Numbered from the stretch's first letter, positions 7,678 through 16,486 are shown. The stretch is 16,488 nucleotides of DNA from Pseudomonadota bacterium (GCA_023411405.1 JAEYOU010000400.1:1-16488), one strand, 5' to 3'. Made by a program: numbers and translations. The notes: generated by a model not told the origin, from the letters alone.

Positions 7678-8559
7678 GTGTTCGTGCTCGTCCTGGCGGC
7701 GCTCGTCCTGTCGCTCTCCACCTCCTCCGGAGCTTCGGGAGCGTCGCCGCCGGAGGCCGTGCTCCCTGCGGCGCTCTCCTCCGCACCCGCCGGTGGACCG
7801 CGTGCCGCGGCGGCCACCCGGCTCCTCGTCGGAGCGCCGTACGTCCTCTCGGCGCTCGGCGAGGGAGCCGGCCCTGACGCCGATCCCCGTTTCCGGCTCG
7901 ACGCCTTCGACTGCCTCGGCTTCCTCGAGACGGCCATCGCGCTCGGCAGCAGCCGCTCGCTCGACGAGGCGGCGCGCGCCCTGGACGACATCCGCTACCA
8001 GGGCCCGCCCGCGCTGGGCGCGCGCAACCACGAGGTCCAGGCGCAGTGGCTCCCCGCCAACCTCGAGAAGGGGTGGATCGTCGAGCTGACGCGGCCGCTC
8101 GCGGGTGCGCGCGCGTTCGAGGTGCCGATCGAGTTCACGCCCGATCGCTGGCGGGCGCTCCGCGCCGCCGGGCGGGCGATCGACGGCCTGCCGGCCGCCC
8201 GGGAGCCCGTGGGGAGGTTCGAGCTCTGGGCGATCGCGCCCGAGGAGCTGGCCGCGCTCGGACCGCACATCCCGGAGGGAACCGCGGTCGTCGTGGTCCG
8301 GGCCGACGAGCCGGCGCGCACCACCCGCGTCTCGCACGTCGGGCTCGTCGTCGCCGGGCCGTCGGGCGAGCGCTCGATCCGGCACGCCACGACGTGGCCG
8401 CGGGACGGGTCCGGCCGCGTGGTCGAGGAGCCGCTCGCGGGGTTCGCCGCGCGGCAGCGCCGCGCGCGCCCCGGCTGGCCGCTCGTGGGCTTCGCGCTCT
8501 TCGGCTTGCCCGACGCGAGCGCCCGCGTGGCGGCGCTGCGCGCGTCCGATCCGACGTAG
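7678..8559 (+). CDS. DUF1460 secreted NlpC/P60-like amidase (N-acetylmuramoyl-L-alanine amidase-like)
   Basis: 293-residue exported protein. A hydrophobic signal peptide (about 2-22, ending near SGASGA) is followed by a DUF1460 domain. Key stretches are RLDAFDCLGFLETAIAL with nucleophile candidate C79, the family-typical IRYQG ... RNHEVQAQWLPAN, SHVGLVV with H220, and IRHATTW with H236. DUF1460 proteins belong to the NlpC/P60 cysteine peptidase superfamily and are thought to cut amide bonds in peptidoglycan or its fragments, so a periplasmic or envelope cell-wall role is likely. The start is uncertain: GTG 7678 lacks a close Shine-Dalgarno (GGGAGG ends 17 bases upstream) and GTG 7684 fits a leaderless transcript. 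It is divergent from ino1 and upstream of the DoxX gene. Confidence 0.85.
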   Translation: MFVLVLAALVLSLSTSSGASGASPPEAVLPAALSSAPAGGPRAAAATRLLVGAPYVLSALGEGAGPDADPRFRLDAFDCLGFLETAIALGSSRSLDEAARALDDIRYQGPPALGARNHEVQAQWLPANLEKGWIVELTRPLAGARAFEVPIEFTPDRWRALRAAGRAIDGLPAAREPVGRFELWAIAPEELAALGPHIPEGTAVVVVRADEPARTTRVSHVGLVVAGPSGERSIRHATTWPRDGSGRVVEEPLAGFAARQRRARPGWPLVGFALFGLPDASARVAALRASDPT

Positions 8560-8564
8560 CCCCA

Positions 8565-8586
8565 CACGTGGCAGACGGTCACGTGG
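8565..8586. repeat. Two CACGTGG direct repeats, period 15
   Basis: CACGTGG occurs at 8565-8571 and again at 8580-8586, in the gap between the DUF1460 stop and the DoxX gene. Each contains the palindrome CACGTG, so the pair looks like tandem operator half-sites. No regulator is identifiable. Confidence 0.4.
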
Positions 8587-8637
8587 TTGCTTCGCGCACC
8601 TCGTGTGCCGAAGTTCTTGCGCGAGGGGGTGGGGGGC

Positions 8638-9129
8638 GTGAGGGCGGCGTCGAGAAGGCGGCGGGGGGGGCGGGCGGGAGAGATCGCGGATCTCCCCGCC
8701 CGCCTCGCGCTCGGCGGGTCCATGCTCTTCCACGGGCTCCAGAAGCTGCGCGCGCCCGCGCAGAACGCGCCGTTCTTCGAGAGCCTGGGGTTCCGTCCGG
8801 GCCGGTCGTGGGCGTTCGCGACGGGCCTCGCCGAGACGTTCGCCGGCGCGGCGGCGGTGCTGGGGATCGCGACCCGTCCTGCGGCGTTGCTGGTGATCGC
8901 GACCCAGGCGGTCGCGATCTGGAAGGTCCACGCGCCGAAGGGCTACGAGAACATGAAGGGCGGCATGGAGTACAACCTGACGCTCGTCTCGATCGCGTCG
9001 GGGCTCCTGCTCGAGGGCCCGCGCCGGATCTCCGCGCTCCACGCCGCGCGGCAGGCGCGGTCGCGGCGCGGCTGGCGCGCGCTGCGCGCGCCGGGCCGGC
9101 TCGACCAGGCCCTGAACCTCATCCACTGA
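8638..9129 (+). CDS. DoxX family membrane protein
   Basis: 163-residue small membrane protein. After a basic N-terminus (SRRRRGGRAG) comes the DoxX hallmark segment LPARLALGGSMLFHGLQKL, then GFRPGRSWAFATGLAETFAGAAAVLGIATRPAALLVIATQAVAIWKVH and a segment around NLTLVSIASGLLLEGP, giving about four membrane helices. The DoxX superfamily includes thiosulfate:quinone oxidoreductase subunits and uncharacterised redox-linked membrane proteins; the actual substrate cannot be told here. GTG 8638 is chosen since a G-rich Shine-Dalgarno-like tract (GAGGGGG) is close by; a TTG at 8587 would add 17 residues. The C-terminus is Arg-rich and cytoplasmic by the positive-inside rule. Confidence 0.85.
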   Translation: MRAASRRRRGGRAGEIADLPARLALGGSMLFHGLQKLRAPAQNAPFFESLGFRPGRSWAFATGLAETFAGAAAVLGIATRPAALLVIATQAVAIWKVHAPKGYENMKGGMEYNLTLVSIASGLLLEGPRRISALHAARQARSRRGWRALRAPGRLDQALNLIH

Positions 9130-9139
9130 CGCTGGACAC

Positions 9140-9171
9140 CAGGCCCGAGGCCTGAGGCCCTGAGAGCTTTT
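9140..9171 (+). terminator. Weak terminator-like hairpin after the DoxX gene
   Basis: CAGGCC (9140-9145) and GGCCTG (9149-9154) form a 6-bp stem with loop CGA. TTTT follows at 9168-9171 but 13 bases after the stem, too far for a classic intrinsic terminator. Confidence 0.3.
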
Positions 9172-9201
9172 GCAGGGTTCCGGCCGCCGGCATGCTAGTG
9201 T
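9170..9201 (+). promoter_or_regulatory. Possible lepB promoter overlapping the annotated ATG
   Basis: TTGCAG (9170-9175), a 20-base spacer and TGCTAGTGT with -10-like TAGTGT (9196-9201) and an extended -10 TG. Eight bases later is GTG 9210, in frame with lepB. If real, ATG 9192 lies inside the promoter and translation starts leaderless at 9210. Confidence 0.35.
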
Positions 9202-9908
9202 CCCCGGCCGTGGATCGCGCGAAGGTCTTGAAAGAGGTCCGGGGCTGGACGTTGACCATCCTCGCGGTGCTCGCGTTCCGGGCGTTCCTGTACGAGGCGG
9301 TCACCATCCCCACCGGCTCGATGATCCCGACGCTGCAGATCGGCGACTACGTGATCGTGGAGAAGTGGGCGTACGGCGCCCGCGTCCCGTTCACCCCCGG
9401 CGCGCAGCTCACCTGGTCTTCGCCGAAGCGCGGCGACGTGGTGGTGCTGCTCGCGCCCAGGGGCTCGCCGCACGACGACGACCTCATCAAGCGCGTCGTC
9501 GCCGTGGCCGGCGACACGGTGGAGATCCGGAACGGGCACCTCGTCGTGAACGGCACGCCCGTGCCCCGGGAGCAGGTCGCGGGCGCGGAGCGGTGCGCGT
9601 TCTGGACGAGGCGCCCCGAGGGCGAGTGGTACAGGGAGCCCTGCGACGACTTCGTCGAGGTGCTCGACCAGCACCGCTACCACACCTACTGCGCGCCGGC
9701 GCCGGAGCCCTGCGGCGACGTCCCCGGCGGCAGGGTGCCGGAGGGCACGGTCTGGCTCGCCGGCGATCACCGCGACAACTCCGCGGACAGCCGCCTCTTC
9801 GGGCCGCAGCCGGTGAGCCGCATCAAGGGGCGCGCCTGGGTCGCGCTCTTCTCGTGGGGGCCCGACGGCCTGCGCACCGATCGGCTCTTCCACCGCGTGA
9901 ACCACTGA
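9192..9908 (+). CDS. lepB: Signal peptidase I
   Basis: 238-residue inner-membrane protease that removes signal peptides from exported proteins. One N-terminal membrane helix (about 19-34) is followed by the catalytic Ser motif PTGSMIPTL (S43), the DLIKRVVAVAGD box with general-base Lys K100, the NG...VNG beta segments and the C-terminal GDHRDNSADSR box E. The periplasmic domain carries four Cys (C135, C151, C167, C174) in an insert between the Lys box and box E, which could form two disulfides. The start is ambiguous: ATG 9192 has no Shine-Dalgarno, and GTG 9210 gives a product beginning VDRAKVLKEVRGW, which fits a leaderless promoter. The gene stands alone between DoxX and the glucosidase. 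Confidence 0.95.
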   Translation: MLVSPAVDRAKVLKEVRGWTLTILAVLAFRAFLYEAVTIPTGSMIPTLQIGDYVIVEKWAYGARVPFTPGAQLTWSSPKRGDVVVLLAPRGSPHDDDLIKRVVAVAGDTVEIRNGHLVVNGTPVPREQVAGAERCAFWTRRPEGEWYREPCDDFVEVLDQHRYHTYCAPAPEPCGDVPGGRVPEGTVWLAGDHRDNSADSRLFGPQPVSRIKGRAWVALFSWGPDGLRTDRLFHRVNH

Positions 9909-10022
9909 CGGCGAGACGCGCGTGCTCGCTGGGCGGGATCGTGTCGGGCCGCGCGGTTCGGTCGTGCGGGAGTGACCCAGGGGACGTCGAGGTGACCGCG
10001 CGCGCGCGCCTGGCGGGGATCC

Positions 10023-10051
10023 TTCTCCGCGCGCGGCGCGCGGCGTATCCT
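10023..10051 (+). promoter_or_regulatory. Possible sigma-70 promoter of the beta-glucosidase gene
   Basis: TTCTCC (10023-10028), exactly 17 bases, then TATCCT (10046-10051), 29 bases before the ATG. The -10 matches 4 of 6 consensus bases and the -35 only 3 of 6. The 172-bp gap upstream of the gene shows nothing else convincing. Confidence 0.35.
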
Positions 10052-10080
10052 CCACAGGTCGAAACCGACCCGGAGGTCCC

Positions 10081-12150
<2,070 letters not shown>

Positions 12151-12152
12151 GC

Positions 12153-12193
12153 GGACGCCGGGGGCGTCCGTCCGCGCCCGCGGGCGCGGACGG
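12153..12193. terminator. Overlapping GC hairpins between convergent glucosidase and ptsN
   Basis: Two structures share bases. GGACGCC (12153-12159) pairs with GGCGTCC (12163-12169). A perfect palindrome spans 12168-12193, 13 bases on each side with no loop (arms CCGTCCGCGCCCG and CGGGCGCGGACGG). They overlap at 12168-12169. They fill the 56-bp gap between the two stop codons and are the likely bidirectional terminator, though no T-run follows. Confidence 0.6.
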
Positions 12194-12206
12194 GCGCGCG
12201 GGCAGG

Positions 12207-12665
12207 TCAGTACTTGGCGTCCTCGAGCTCGATGAGCCGGTAGATCTCGGCGGCGTCCGGGGCCTTCAGGATCGACTCGCGGAAGGTCGCGTTCTTGAAG
12301 ATCCGGCTGATCCGCGCGAGCGCCTTGAGGTGGGCGCCGGCCGAGTTCTCGGGGGCGAACAGCGCGAAGAACAGGTTGGTGGGGCGGCCGTCGATCGCCC
12401 GGAAGTCGATGCCCGCCGTCGAGCGCCCGAAGCTCGCGGACAGGGCGGGCAGGCCGGACACCTTCCCGTGGGGGATGGCCACCCCCTCCCCGATGCCCGT
12501 CGAGCCCAGCTTCTCGCGCTCGAGGAGCGTCTCCAGGAGCTTCCCGGCGTCCACCTTCTGGGCCTGGGCCAGCGGGCGGCAGAGCTCGGCGAGCACCGCC
12601 TGTCCGGTCCGCCCGGTCAGGTCGTGGATCACGCAGTCTGCCCGGAGGAACTCGACGATCTTCAT
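12207..12665 (-). CDS. ptsN: Nitrogen-PTS EIIA component (PtsN, EIIA-Ntr)
   Basis: 152-residue cytosolic phosphoacceptor of the regulatory PTS, phosphorylated by NPr and linked to nitrogen, potassium and envelope control. The fold is a PTS EIIA type 2 domain over nearly the whole length. The phospho-His is H66 in GEGVAIPHGK, and GIDFRAIDGRPTNLFFALFAPENSAGAHLKALARISRIFK is the conserved core. I chose ATG 12665 since MKIVEFLRADCVI begins the family homology; longer upstream codons have no support. The gene follows hpf after 124 bp that hold a strong hairpin, so ptsN may have its own promoter (a poor TTGCCC-N17-TTAACG candidate is visible upstream). This order after rpoN and hpf is a classic proteobacterial arrangement. 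Confidence 0.95.
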   Translation of the reverse strand: MKIVEFLRADCVIHDLTGRTGQAVLAELCRPLAQAQKVDAGKLLETLLEREKLGSTGIGEGVAIPHGKVSGLPALSASFGRSTAGIDFRAIDGRPTNLFFALFAPENSAGAHLKALARISRIFKNATFRESILKAPDAAEIYRLIELEDAKY

Positions 12666-12725
12666 GGCGGAACCGGCGTTAACACAGTTGGCAACGCGGG
12701 GGCAAGAACGCAAGGAACGAAACGG

Positions 12726-12765
12726 TGCCCGGCGGGGCGGCTGGGATGTGCCCTCCCGCCGGGCA
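12726..12765 (-). terminator. Terminator hairpin between hpf and ptsN
   Basis: Perfect 11-bp inverted repeat: TGCCCGGCGGG (12726-12736) and CCCGCCGGGCA (12755-12765) around an 18-base loop. On the transcribed minus strand it is followed by CCGTTTCGTT, a moderately U-rich tail. It fits the end of the hpf transcript, 24 bases after its stop. Confidence 0.6.
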
Positions 12766-12789
12766 GGTTCGAGCCCCGCGCGTCGCGCT

Positions 12790-13341
12790 TCAGACGCGCG
12801 CTTCGATGAGGCCGAAGTTCCCGTCGTCGCGCCGGTAGACGACGTTGATCGCGTCGTCGGCCGCGTTCTGGAAGACGTAGAAGTTCGCGTCGAGCAGGTC
12901 GAGCTGGAGCAGGGCCTCGTCCACGGACATCGGCTTCGCCTCGAACTTGGTGCTCTTCACCACGCGGTGGCTGGGCCGGTCGGGGTTGTCGAGCATGTCG
13001 AGGATGTCGTGGCGGAGCTCGACCGCCGCCGGCTCGACGTGGTTGCCGTTCGTCTTGAGGGTCTGGAGCTTCGACTTGTGCTTCTTGAGCTGCCGCTCGA
13101 TCTTCTCGGCGGCGGCGTCGATGGAGGCGTACATGTCCTGCGACCGCGACGTGCCGCGCAGGAGGAAGCGGCCGGCCTTGACCGTGATCTCGGCGTGGTG
13201 GTCCAGGTTCTCCACGTGCAGCACCGCGTGCGCCTCGCTGGGCCGATCGATGTAGCGCTGCACGTGCTCGACGCGGTCGCGGACGTGGGCCTTCAGGGCT
13301 TCGGTGGGATCGAGATGCCGGAAGGTGATGTTCACCTGCAT
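12790..13341 (-). CDS. hpf: Ribosome hibernation promoting factor, long form
   Basis: 183-residue protein that binds the 30S decoding region and dimerises ribosomes in resting cells. The N-terminal domain (1 to about 105) has MQVNITFRHLDPTEALKAHV ... HAEITVKAGRFLLRGTSRSQDMYASIDAAAEKIERQLKKHKSKL. A linker leads to the C-terminal dimerisation domain (about 125-183), VVKSTKFEAKPMSVDEALLQLDLLDANFYVFQNAADDAINVVYRRDDGNFGLIEA. Both domains make it the long form that forms 100S dimers alone. ATG 13341 has a strong AAGGAGG six bases upstream. An in-frame start at 13449 would translate through a hairpin and is rejected. Gene order rpoN-hpf-ptsN is conserved. Confidence 0.96.
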   Translation of the reverse strand: MQVNITFRHLDPTEALKAHVRDRVEHVQRYIDRPSEAHAVLHVENLDHHAEITVKAGRFLLRGTSRSQDMYASIDAAAEKIERQLKKHKSKLQTLKTNGNHVEPAAVELRHDILDMLDNPDRPSHRVVKSTKFEAKPMSVDEALLQLDLLDANFYVFQNAADDAINVVYRRDDGNFGLIEARV

Positions 13342-13374
13342 GAACCGCCTCCTTGGAAGCAGCGACGCGAAAAT

Positions 13375-13427
13375 GCATCGGCCGCGGCCCGGCGGTCTCG
13401 AAGACCCGCCAGCTCCGCGGCCGATGC
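13375..13427 (-). terminator. Very stable hairpin followed by ATTTT in the hpf leader
   Basis: GCATCGGCCGCGG (13375-13387) and CCGCGGCCGATGC (13415-13427) pair perfectly over 13 bp; inside, GGCGGTCT and AGACCCGCC add about 8 bp with one bulge. On the minus strand the hairpin is followed directly by ATTTTCGC, an intrinsic-terminator shape, then the hpf Shine-Dalgarno and ATG. It either ends rpoN transcripts or acts as a leader attenuator of hpf. Confidence 0.7.
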
Positions 13428-13431
13428 CGAC

Positions 13432-13447
13432 GTTGCCGGGTGGCAAC
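13432..13447. repeat. 6-bp stem-loop upstream of the hpf leader hairpin
   Basis: GTTGCC (13432-13437) and GGCAAC (13442-13447) with a 4-base loop. It lies between the -10-like TATCAT and the larger hairpin, so it would be part of the hpf leader RNA. Confidence 0.5.
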
Positions 13448-13458
13448 ATTCGACTCTC

Positions 13459-13464
13459 ATGATA
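13459..13464 (-). promoter_or_regulatory. -10-like hexamer TATCAT upstream of hpf
   Basis: On the minus strand TATCAT matches the sigma-70 -10 consensus at 5 of 6 positions. No matching -35 hexamer is seen 17 bases upstream. Transcription from here would start near 13452 and give an approximately 110-base structured leader before the hpf ATG. Confidence 0.4.
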
Positions 13465-13564
13465 GCCCAGCCCTCCGGCGATTCATCCCGGGGCCCCAGG
13501 TTCGGGTGGGGCCTTGACGGGGGTGGAGGTGGGACCTCCCCCGCCCGGCGGCGACCGCGGTCGC

Positions 13565-13600
13565 CTCCGGAGGGCGAGCGGGCTGGCGCTCGTCCCGGAG
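13565..13600 (-). terminator. Candidate rpoN terminator hairpin
   Basis: CTCCGG (13565-13570) pairs with CCGGAG (13595-13600), and after a 2-base bulge GGCGAGCG (13573-13580) pairs with CGCTCGTC (13587-13594, one GU) around a 6-base loop. It begins 33 bases past the rpoN stop. No U-run follows. Two further short inverted repeats follow downstream: GGCGACCG/CGGTCGCC at 13550-13565 and GGAGGT/ACCTCC at 13525-13539. Confidence 0.5.
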
Positions 13601-13633
13601 TGCGGCTATGGATCGAGGACCGGGGCGGGCGGT

Positions 13634-15139
13634 CTAGAAGTACTTCTTCCGCTTCGAGCTCGGCAGCAGCCCCAGCACCTCGCGGTACTTCGCGACGGTG
13701 CGGCGCGCGATCTCGATCCCCTGGCCCTTCAGCAGCTCGACGATCTTCTGGTCGGAGTGCGGCTTGCGGGGATCCTCGGCGGCCACGATCTGCTTGATGT
13801 GGTTCTTCACCGCCTCGCTGGCGATCTCGTCCCCGCCGGTCCGGTTGATCGCGGAGTTGAAGAAGAACTTGAGCTCGTAGATGCCCTGGGGCGTGTGGAC
13901 GTACTTGTTGGTCGTGACGCGCGACACCGTGGACTCGTGCATGCCGATGTCCTCGGCCACGTCGCGCAGGATGAGCGGCCGGAGGTGGGCGATGCCCTTG
14001 TCGAGGAAGTCCTTCTGGAACTTCACGATGGACTCGGTCACCTTGAAGATCGTCCGCTGCCGCTGGTGGATGGAGCGGATGAGCCACACCGCGCTCCGCA
14101 GCCGCTCCTGGATGTACTCCTTCGCCTTGCCCGCCTCGCCGTTCTTGAGCGCGGCGCGGTACATCCCGCTGATGCGGAGCTTGGAGAGGCCGTCGTCGTT
14201 GAGGACGGTCACGTACTTGTCGCCCATCTTGTGGACGTAGACGTCGGGCGTGATGTACTGCGCGTCCTCGCTCGAGTAGGCGCGGCCCGGCTTGGGCTCG
14301 AGGCGGCTGATGACCTTGACCGCCTTCACCACCTCCTCGATCGACAGCTTCAGGTCCTTGGCGATCGCCTGGTAGTTCTTGGACTCGAGGTGCTTCAGGT
14401 GGCGCTCGATGATCGCCACGATCTCGGGCGTGTCGGCGTTCAGGTGCTTCACCTGAAGGAGCAGGCACTCGCGGAGATCGCGGGCGGCGACGCCGTTCGG
14501 GTCGAGCTCCTGGACCCGGTGCAGCACCTTCTCCGCGAACTCGATCCCCACGCCCGCCTCGAAGGAGACGCGCACGAGCGGATCGCGGGCCGACGACTCC
14601 TCGGCCTCGCCCTCGACCGGGGGCATCTTGAAGTAGCCGTCCTCGTCGAGGTTCCCGATGATGAGCATCGCCACGCGCCGCTCGTCGTCGGTGAAGGCCG
14701 AGAGGCGGAGCTGCCACTCGAGGTGGCCCTTCAGGTCTTCCTTGCGGGTGAGGGTGGCCTCGTAGCCGGGCAGCTCCTCGTCGGCGAGGCCGCGGTTCGA
14801 CGGCGCGGTGTGGCCCTGGAGCTGGTAGTGGTCGAGGTACTGGTCCCAGTCGATCTCGTTCGCGCCCTCCTCGCCCTTCACCTCCTCGGCCCGCTCCGCC
14901 TCCTTCGGCTCCGGCTTCGCCTCGATGTCCGCCACCTCGGCCGGGCTCGCCCCGTCCTGCACCGGCTCCTCGTCCGGCTCGTCGGCGCCCTCGAGGACCG
15001 GGTTCTCGGTCATCTCGGTGCGGATGAGGTCCACGAGCTCCATCCGCGAGAGCTGCAGGAGCTTGATGGCCTGCTGCAGCTGGGGCGTCATCACCAGCTG
15101 CTGGGTCATCCGGAGGTGCTGCTTCAGCTCCAGGCTCAT
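13634..15139 (-). CDS. rpoN: RNA polymerase sigma-54 factor
   Basis: 501-residue alternative sigma factor that recognises -24/-12 promoters and needs AAA+ enhancer-binding activators. Region I is Gln/Leu-rich (LRMTQQLVMTPQLQQAIKLLQLSRMELVDLI, about 10-40), followed by an acidic region II (about 50-95, many Glu/Asp/Pro), the core-binding domain, the HTH region with DVAEDIGMHESTVSRVTTNKYVHTPQG, and the C-terminal RpoN box ARRTVAKYRE (478-487). Length is typical. ATG 15139 overlaps the lptB stop as ATGA, so translation is probably coupled, helped by GGAG six bases upstream. Myxobacteria use sigma-54 heavily with many activators in development and motility. Confidence 0.98.
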   Translation of the reverse strand: MSLELKQHLRMTQQLVMTPQLQQAIKLLQLSRMELVDLIRTEMTENPVLEGADEPDEEPVQDGASPAEVADIEAKPEPKEAERAEEVKGEEGANEIDWDQYLDHYQLQGHTAPSNRGLADEELPGYEATLTRKEDLKGHLEWQLRLSAFTDDERRVAMLIIGNLDEDGYFKMPPVEGEAEESSARDPLVRVSFEAGVGIEFAEKVLHRVQELDPNGVAARDLRECLLLQVKHLNADTPEIVAIIERHLKHLESKNYQAIAKDLKLSIEEVVKAVKVISRLEPKPGRAYSSEDAQYITPDVYVHKMGDKYVTVLNDDGLSKLRISGMYRAALKNGEAGKAKEYIQERLRSAVWLIRSIHQRQRTIFKVTESIVKFQKDFLDKGIAHLRPLILRDVAEDIGMHESTVSRVTTNKYVHTPQGIYELKFFFNSAINRTGGDEIASEAVKNHIKQIVAAEDPRKPHSDQKIVELLKGQGIEIARRTVAKYREVLGLLPSSKRKKYF

Positions 15140-15960
15140 CGCGGCTCCATCCTGTTCTCGTGGACCTGGTGATCGTCGAGGCGGAACTTGTCGCCGAGGT
15201 AGACGGCGCGCGCCCGGGCGCTGCCGGCGATCTCCGCCGGCGTCCCCGCCTCGAGGATCGACCCGGCGGCGAGGATGTAGGCGCGGCCGCAGATTCCGAG
15301 CGCCTCGCGCACGTTGTGGTCGGTGACGAGCACGCCGATGCCGCGGTCCCGCAGCCCGCCGATGAGGCGCTGGAGCTCGCCCACGGCGATGGGATCCACG
15401 CCGGCGAACGGCTCGTCGAAGAGGATGTACTGGGGCCGCGAGAGGAGGCTGCGCGCCACCTCGGCGCGCCGCCGCTCGCCGCCGGAGAGCTGCTCGCCGA
15501 GCGACCCGGCCACCTTCTCGAGGCGGTACTCGGCGAGGAGCTCGTCGGCGCGCGCGTTCCGCTCGCGCTTGCTCCAGCCGAGCGCCTCGAGGATGCCGGT
15601 GAAGTTCTGGCGCACGGTGAGCTTGCGGAAGATCGACGCCTCCTGCGGCAGGTACCCGAGGCCGAGCTTCGCGCGGCGGTGCATCGGGAGCTTCGTGAGG
15701 TCGTGCGCGCCCAGCCAGACCCGCCCCGCGTCCGGGACCACGAGGCCGACCGTCATGTTGAAGGAGGTCGTCTTCCCGGCGCCGTTCGGCCCGAGGAGCC
15801 CGACCACCTCGCCCGGCGCGACCTCGAACGACACGCCGTCCACGACGCGGCGGCCGCCGTAGCTCTTCACGAGCTTCTCCGCGCGGAGGAGCGGCGCGCT
15901 CCCCCCATGCCGCTCCCGGCCCGATCCGGCGTCGAGAGTGCTCGGGGCCGGGAGGCTCAC
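15136..15960 (-). CDS. lptB: LPS export ABC transporter ATPase LptB
   Basis: 274-residue ATPase of the LptB2FGC complex, which extracts LPS from the inner membrane and drives it onto the LptA bridge. All ABC motifs are intact: Walker A GPNGAGKTT (57-65), Q-loop PQE (105-107), signature LSGGE (158-162), Walker B YILFDE (178-183), D-loop GVDP and H-loop H215 (TDHNVRE). Length is above the usual 240 residues, mostly through a 25-residue N-terminal extension before LRAEKLVKSYGG. The GTG start at 15960 overlaps the lptA stop (GTGA) and the stop overlaps rpoN (ATGA), so three genes are chained. No nearer start codon fits homology better. Confidence 0.97.
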   Translation of the reverse strand: MSLPAPSTLDAGSGRERHGGSAPLLRAEKLVKSYGGRRVVDGVSFEVAPGEVVGLLGPNGAGKTTSFNMTVGLVVPDAGRVWLGAHDLTKLPMHRRAKLGLGYLPQEASIFRKLTVRQNFTGILEALGWSKRERNARADELLAEYRLEKVAGSLGEQLSGGERRRAEVARSLLSRPQYILFDEPFAGVDPIAVGELQRLIGGLRDRGIGVLVTDHNVREALGICGRAYILAAGSILEAGTPAEIAGSARARAVYLGDKFRLDDHQVHENRMEPR

Positions 15961-16463
15961 GGCTTCGCCCCCTTCGCCTTCTGGCGCTCCTGCGCCTCCT
16001 GCGTGAGCCGGTCCGCCTCGTCGCCCGCGATCGTGCCCTCGGGCGCGTCGACCACGACCTCGTCCGCGTCGAGGTCGTAGACGAGCAGCTTCCCGGTCCC
16101 GCGCACCGGGCCGATCTGGAACGCCGGCCTCCCCTCGCAGGTGAGCCGCGCCGCGGCCGCGTCGTAGAGCGCCTTCTCGCAGGTGACGACCTTGTCGCCC
16201 CGCTCGAACCGGACGTCGCCCTCGCAGGTGCTGCGCCGCACCTCGCCGCCCTCGTCGAGCAGCGCGCCGAGGCGCTTGCAGGTGAGGACCGCGTCACCCC
16301 GGGTGAAGCGGACGGGGTCGCCGGTGTACTCGACGAGCCGCTTCTGGATGTTGTAGCGGAACTGCTTCGCCGAGATGGTGACCGACCCGCCGCCGGCGGC
16401 GGGGAGCCGGGCGAGCGCGGGCGGCGCGGCCAGCGCCGCGGCGAGGGCCAGCGCGGCGATCAT
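15957..16463 (-). CDS. lptA: LPS transport periplasmic protein LptA (OstA-like)
   Basis: 168-residue periplasmic protein that forms the beta-jellyroll bridge carrying LPS to the outer membrane. It has a signal peptide (about 1-18, cleavage after ALA) and an OstA-type domain: VTISAKQFRYNIQKRLVEYTGDPVRFTRGDAVLTCKRLGALLD, then repeated TCEGDVRFERGDKVVTCEKALYDAAAARLTCEG and KLLVYDLDADEVVVD. Three short TC motifs (LTCKR, STCEG, VTCEK, LTCEG) recur through the repeats, giving four Cys. The C-terminus is charged (RLTQEAQERQKAKGAKP). GGAGG lies six bases upstream of ATG 16463. Its neighbour lptB confirms the assignment. Confidence 0.92.
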   Translation of the reverse strand: MIAALALAAALAAPPALARLPAAGGGSVTISAKQFRYNIQKRLVEYTGDPVRFTRGDAVLTCKRLGALLDEGGEVRRSTCEGDVRFERGDKVVTCEKALYDAAAARLTCEGRPAFQIGPVRGTGKLLVYDLDADEVVVDAPEGTIAGDEADRLTQEAQERQKAKGAKP

Positions 16464-16486
16464 CGCGCGCCTCCGCGCGCCTGCGT
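16460..16486 (-). CDS. Possible 3' end of lptC, truncated by the window edge
   Basis: A frame entering from the right edge reads TQARGGAR and stops at TGA 16462-16460, overlapping the lptA start as ATGA. Only eight codons are visible, so identity rests on the conserved order lptC-lptA-lptB and on the same 4-nt overlaps seen at the two downstream junctions. Confidence 0.4.
   Translation of the reverse strand, partial: TQARGGAR

Noticed and set aside
8569..8591. Sigma-54-like promoter (TGGCAG ... TTGC) before the DoxX gene
   Set aside because: The spacing between GG and GC elements does not fit GG-N10-GC.
13342..13449. N-terminal extension of HPF from an ATG at 13449
   Set aside because: It would translate the stable hairpin, has no homology, and ATG 13341 has a perfect Shine-Dalgarno.
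13634..16297. Apparent 887-residue fusion ending in sigma-54
   Set aside because: The first part is a frame-shifted shadow of lptA/lptB; the true rpoN starts at 15139 with its own ATG and family N-terminus.
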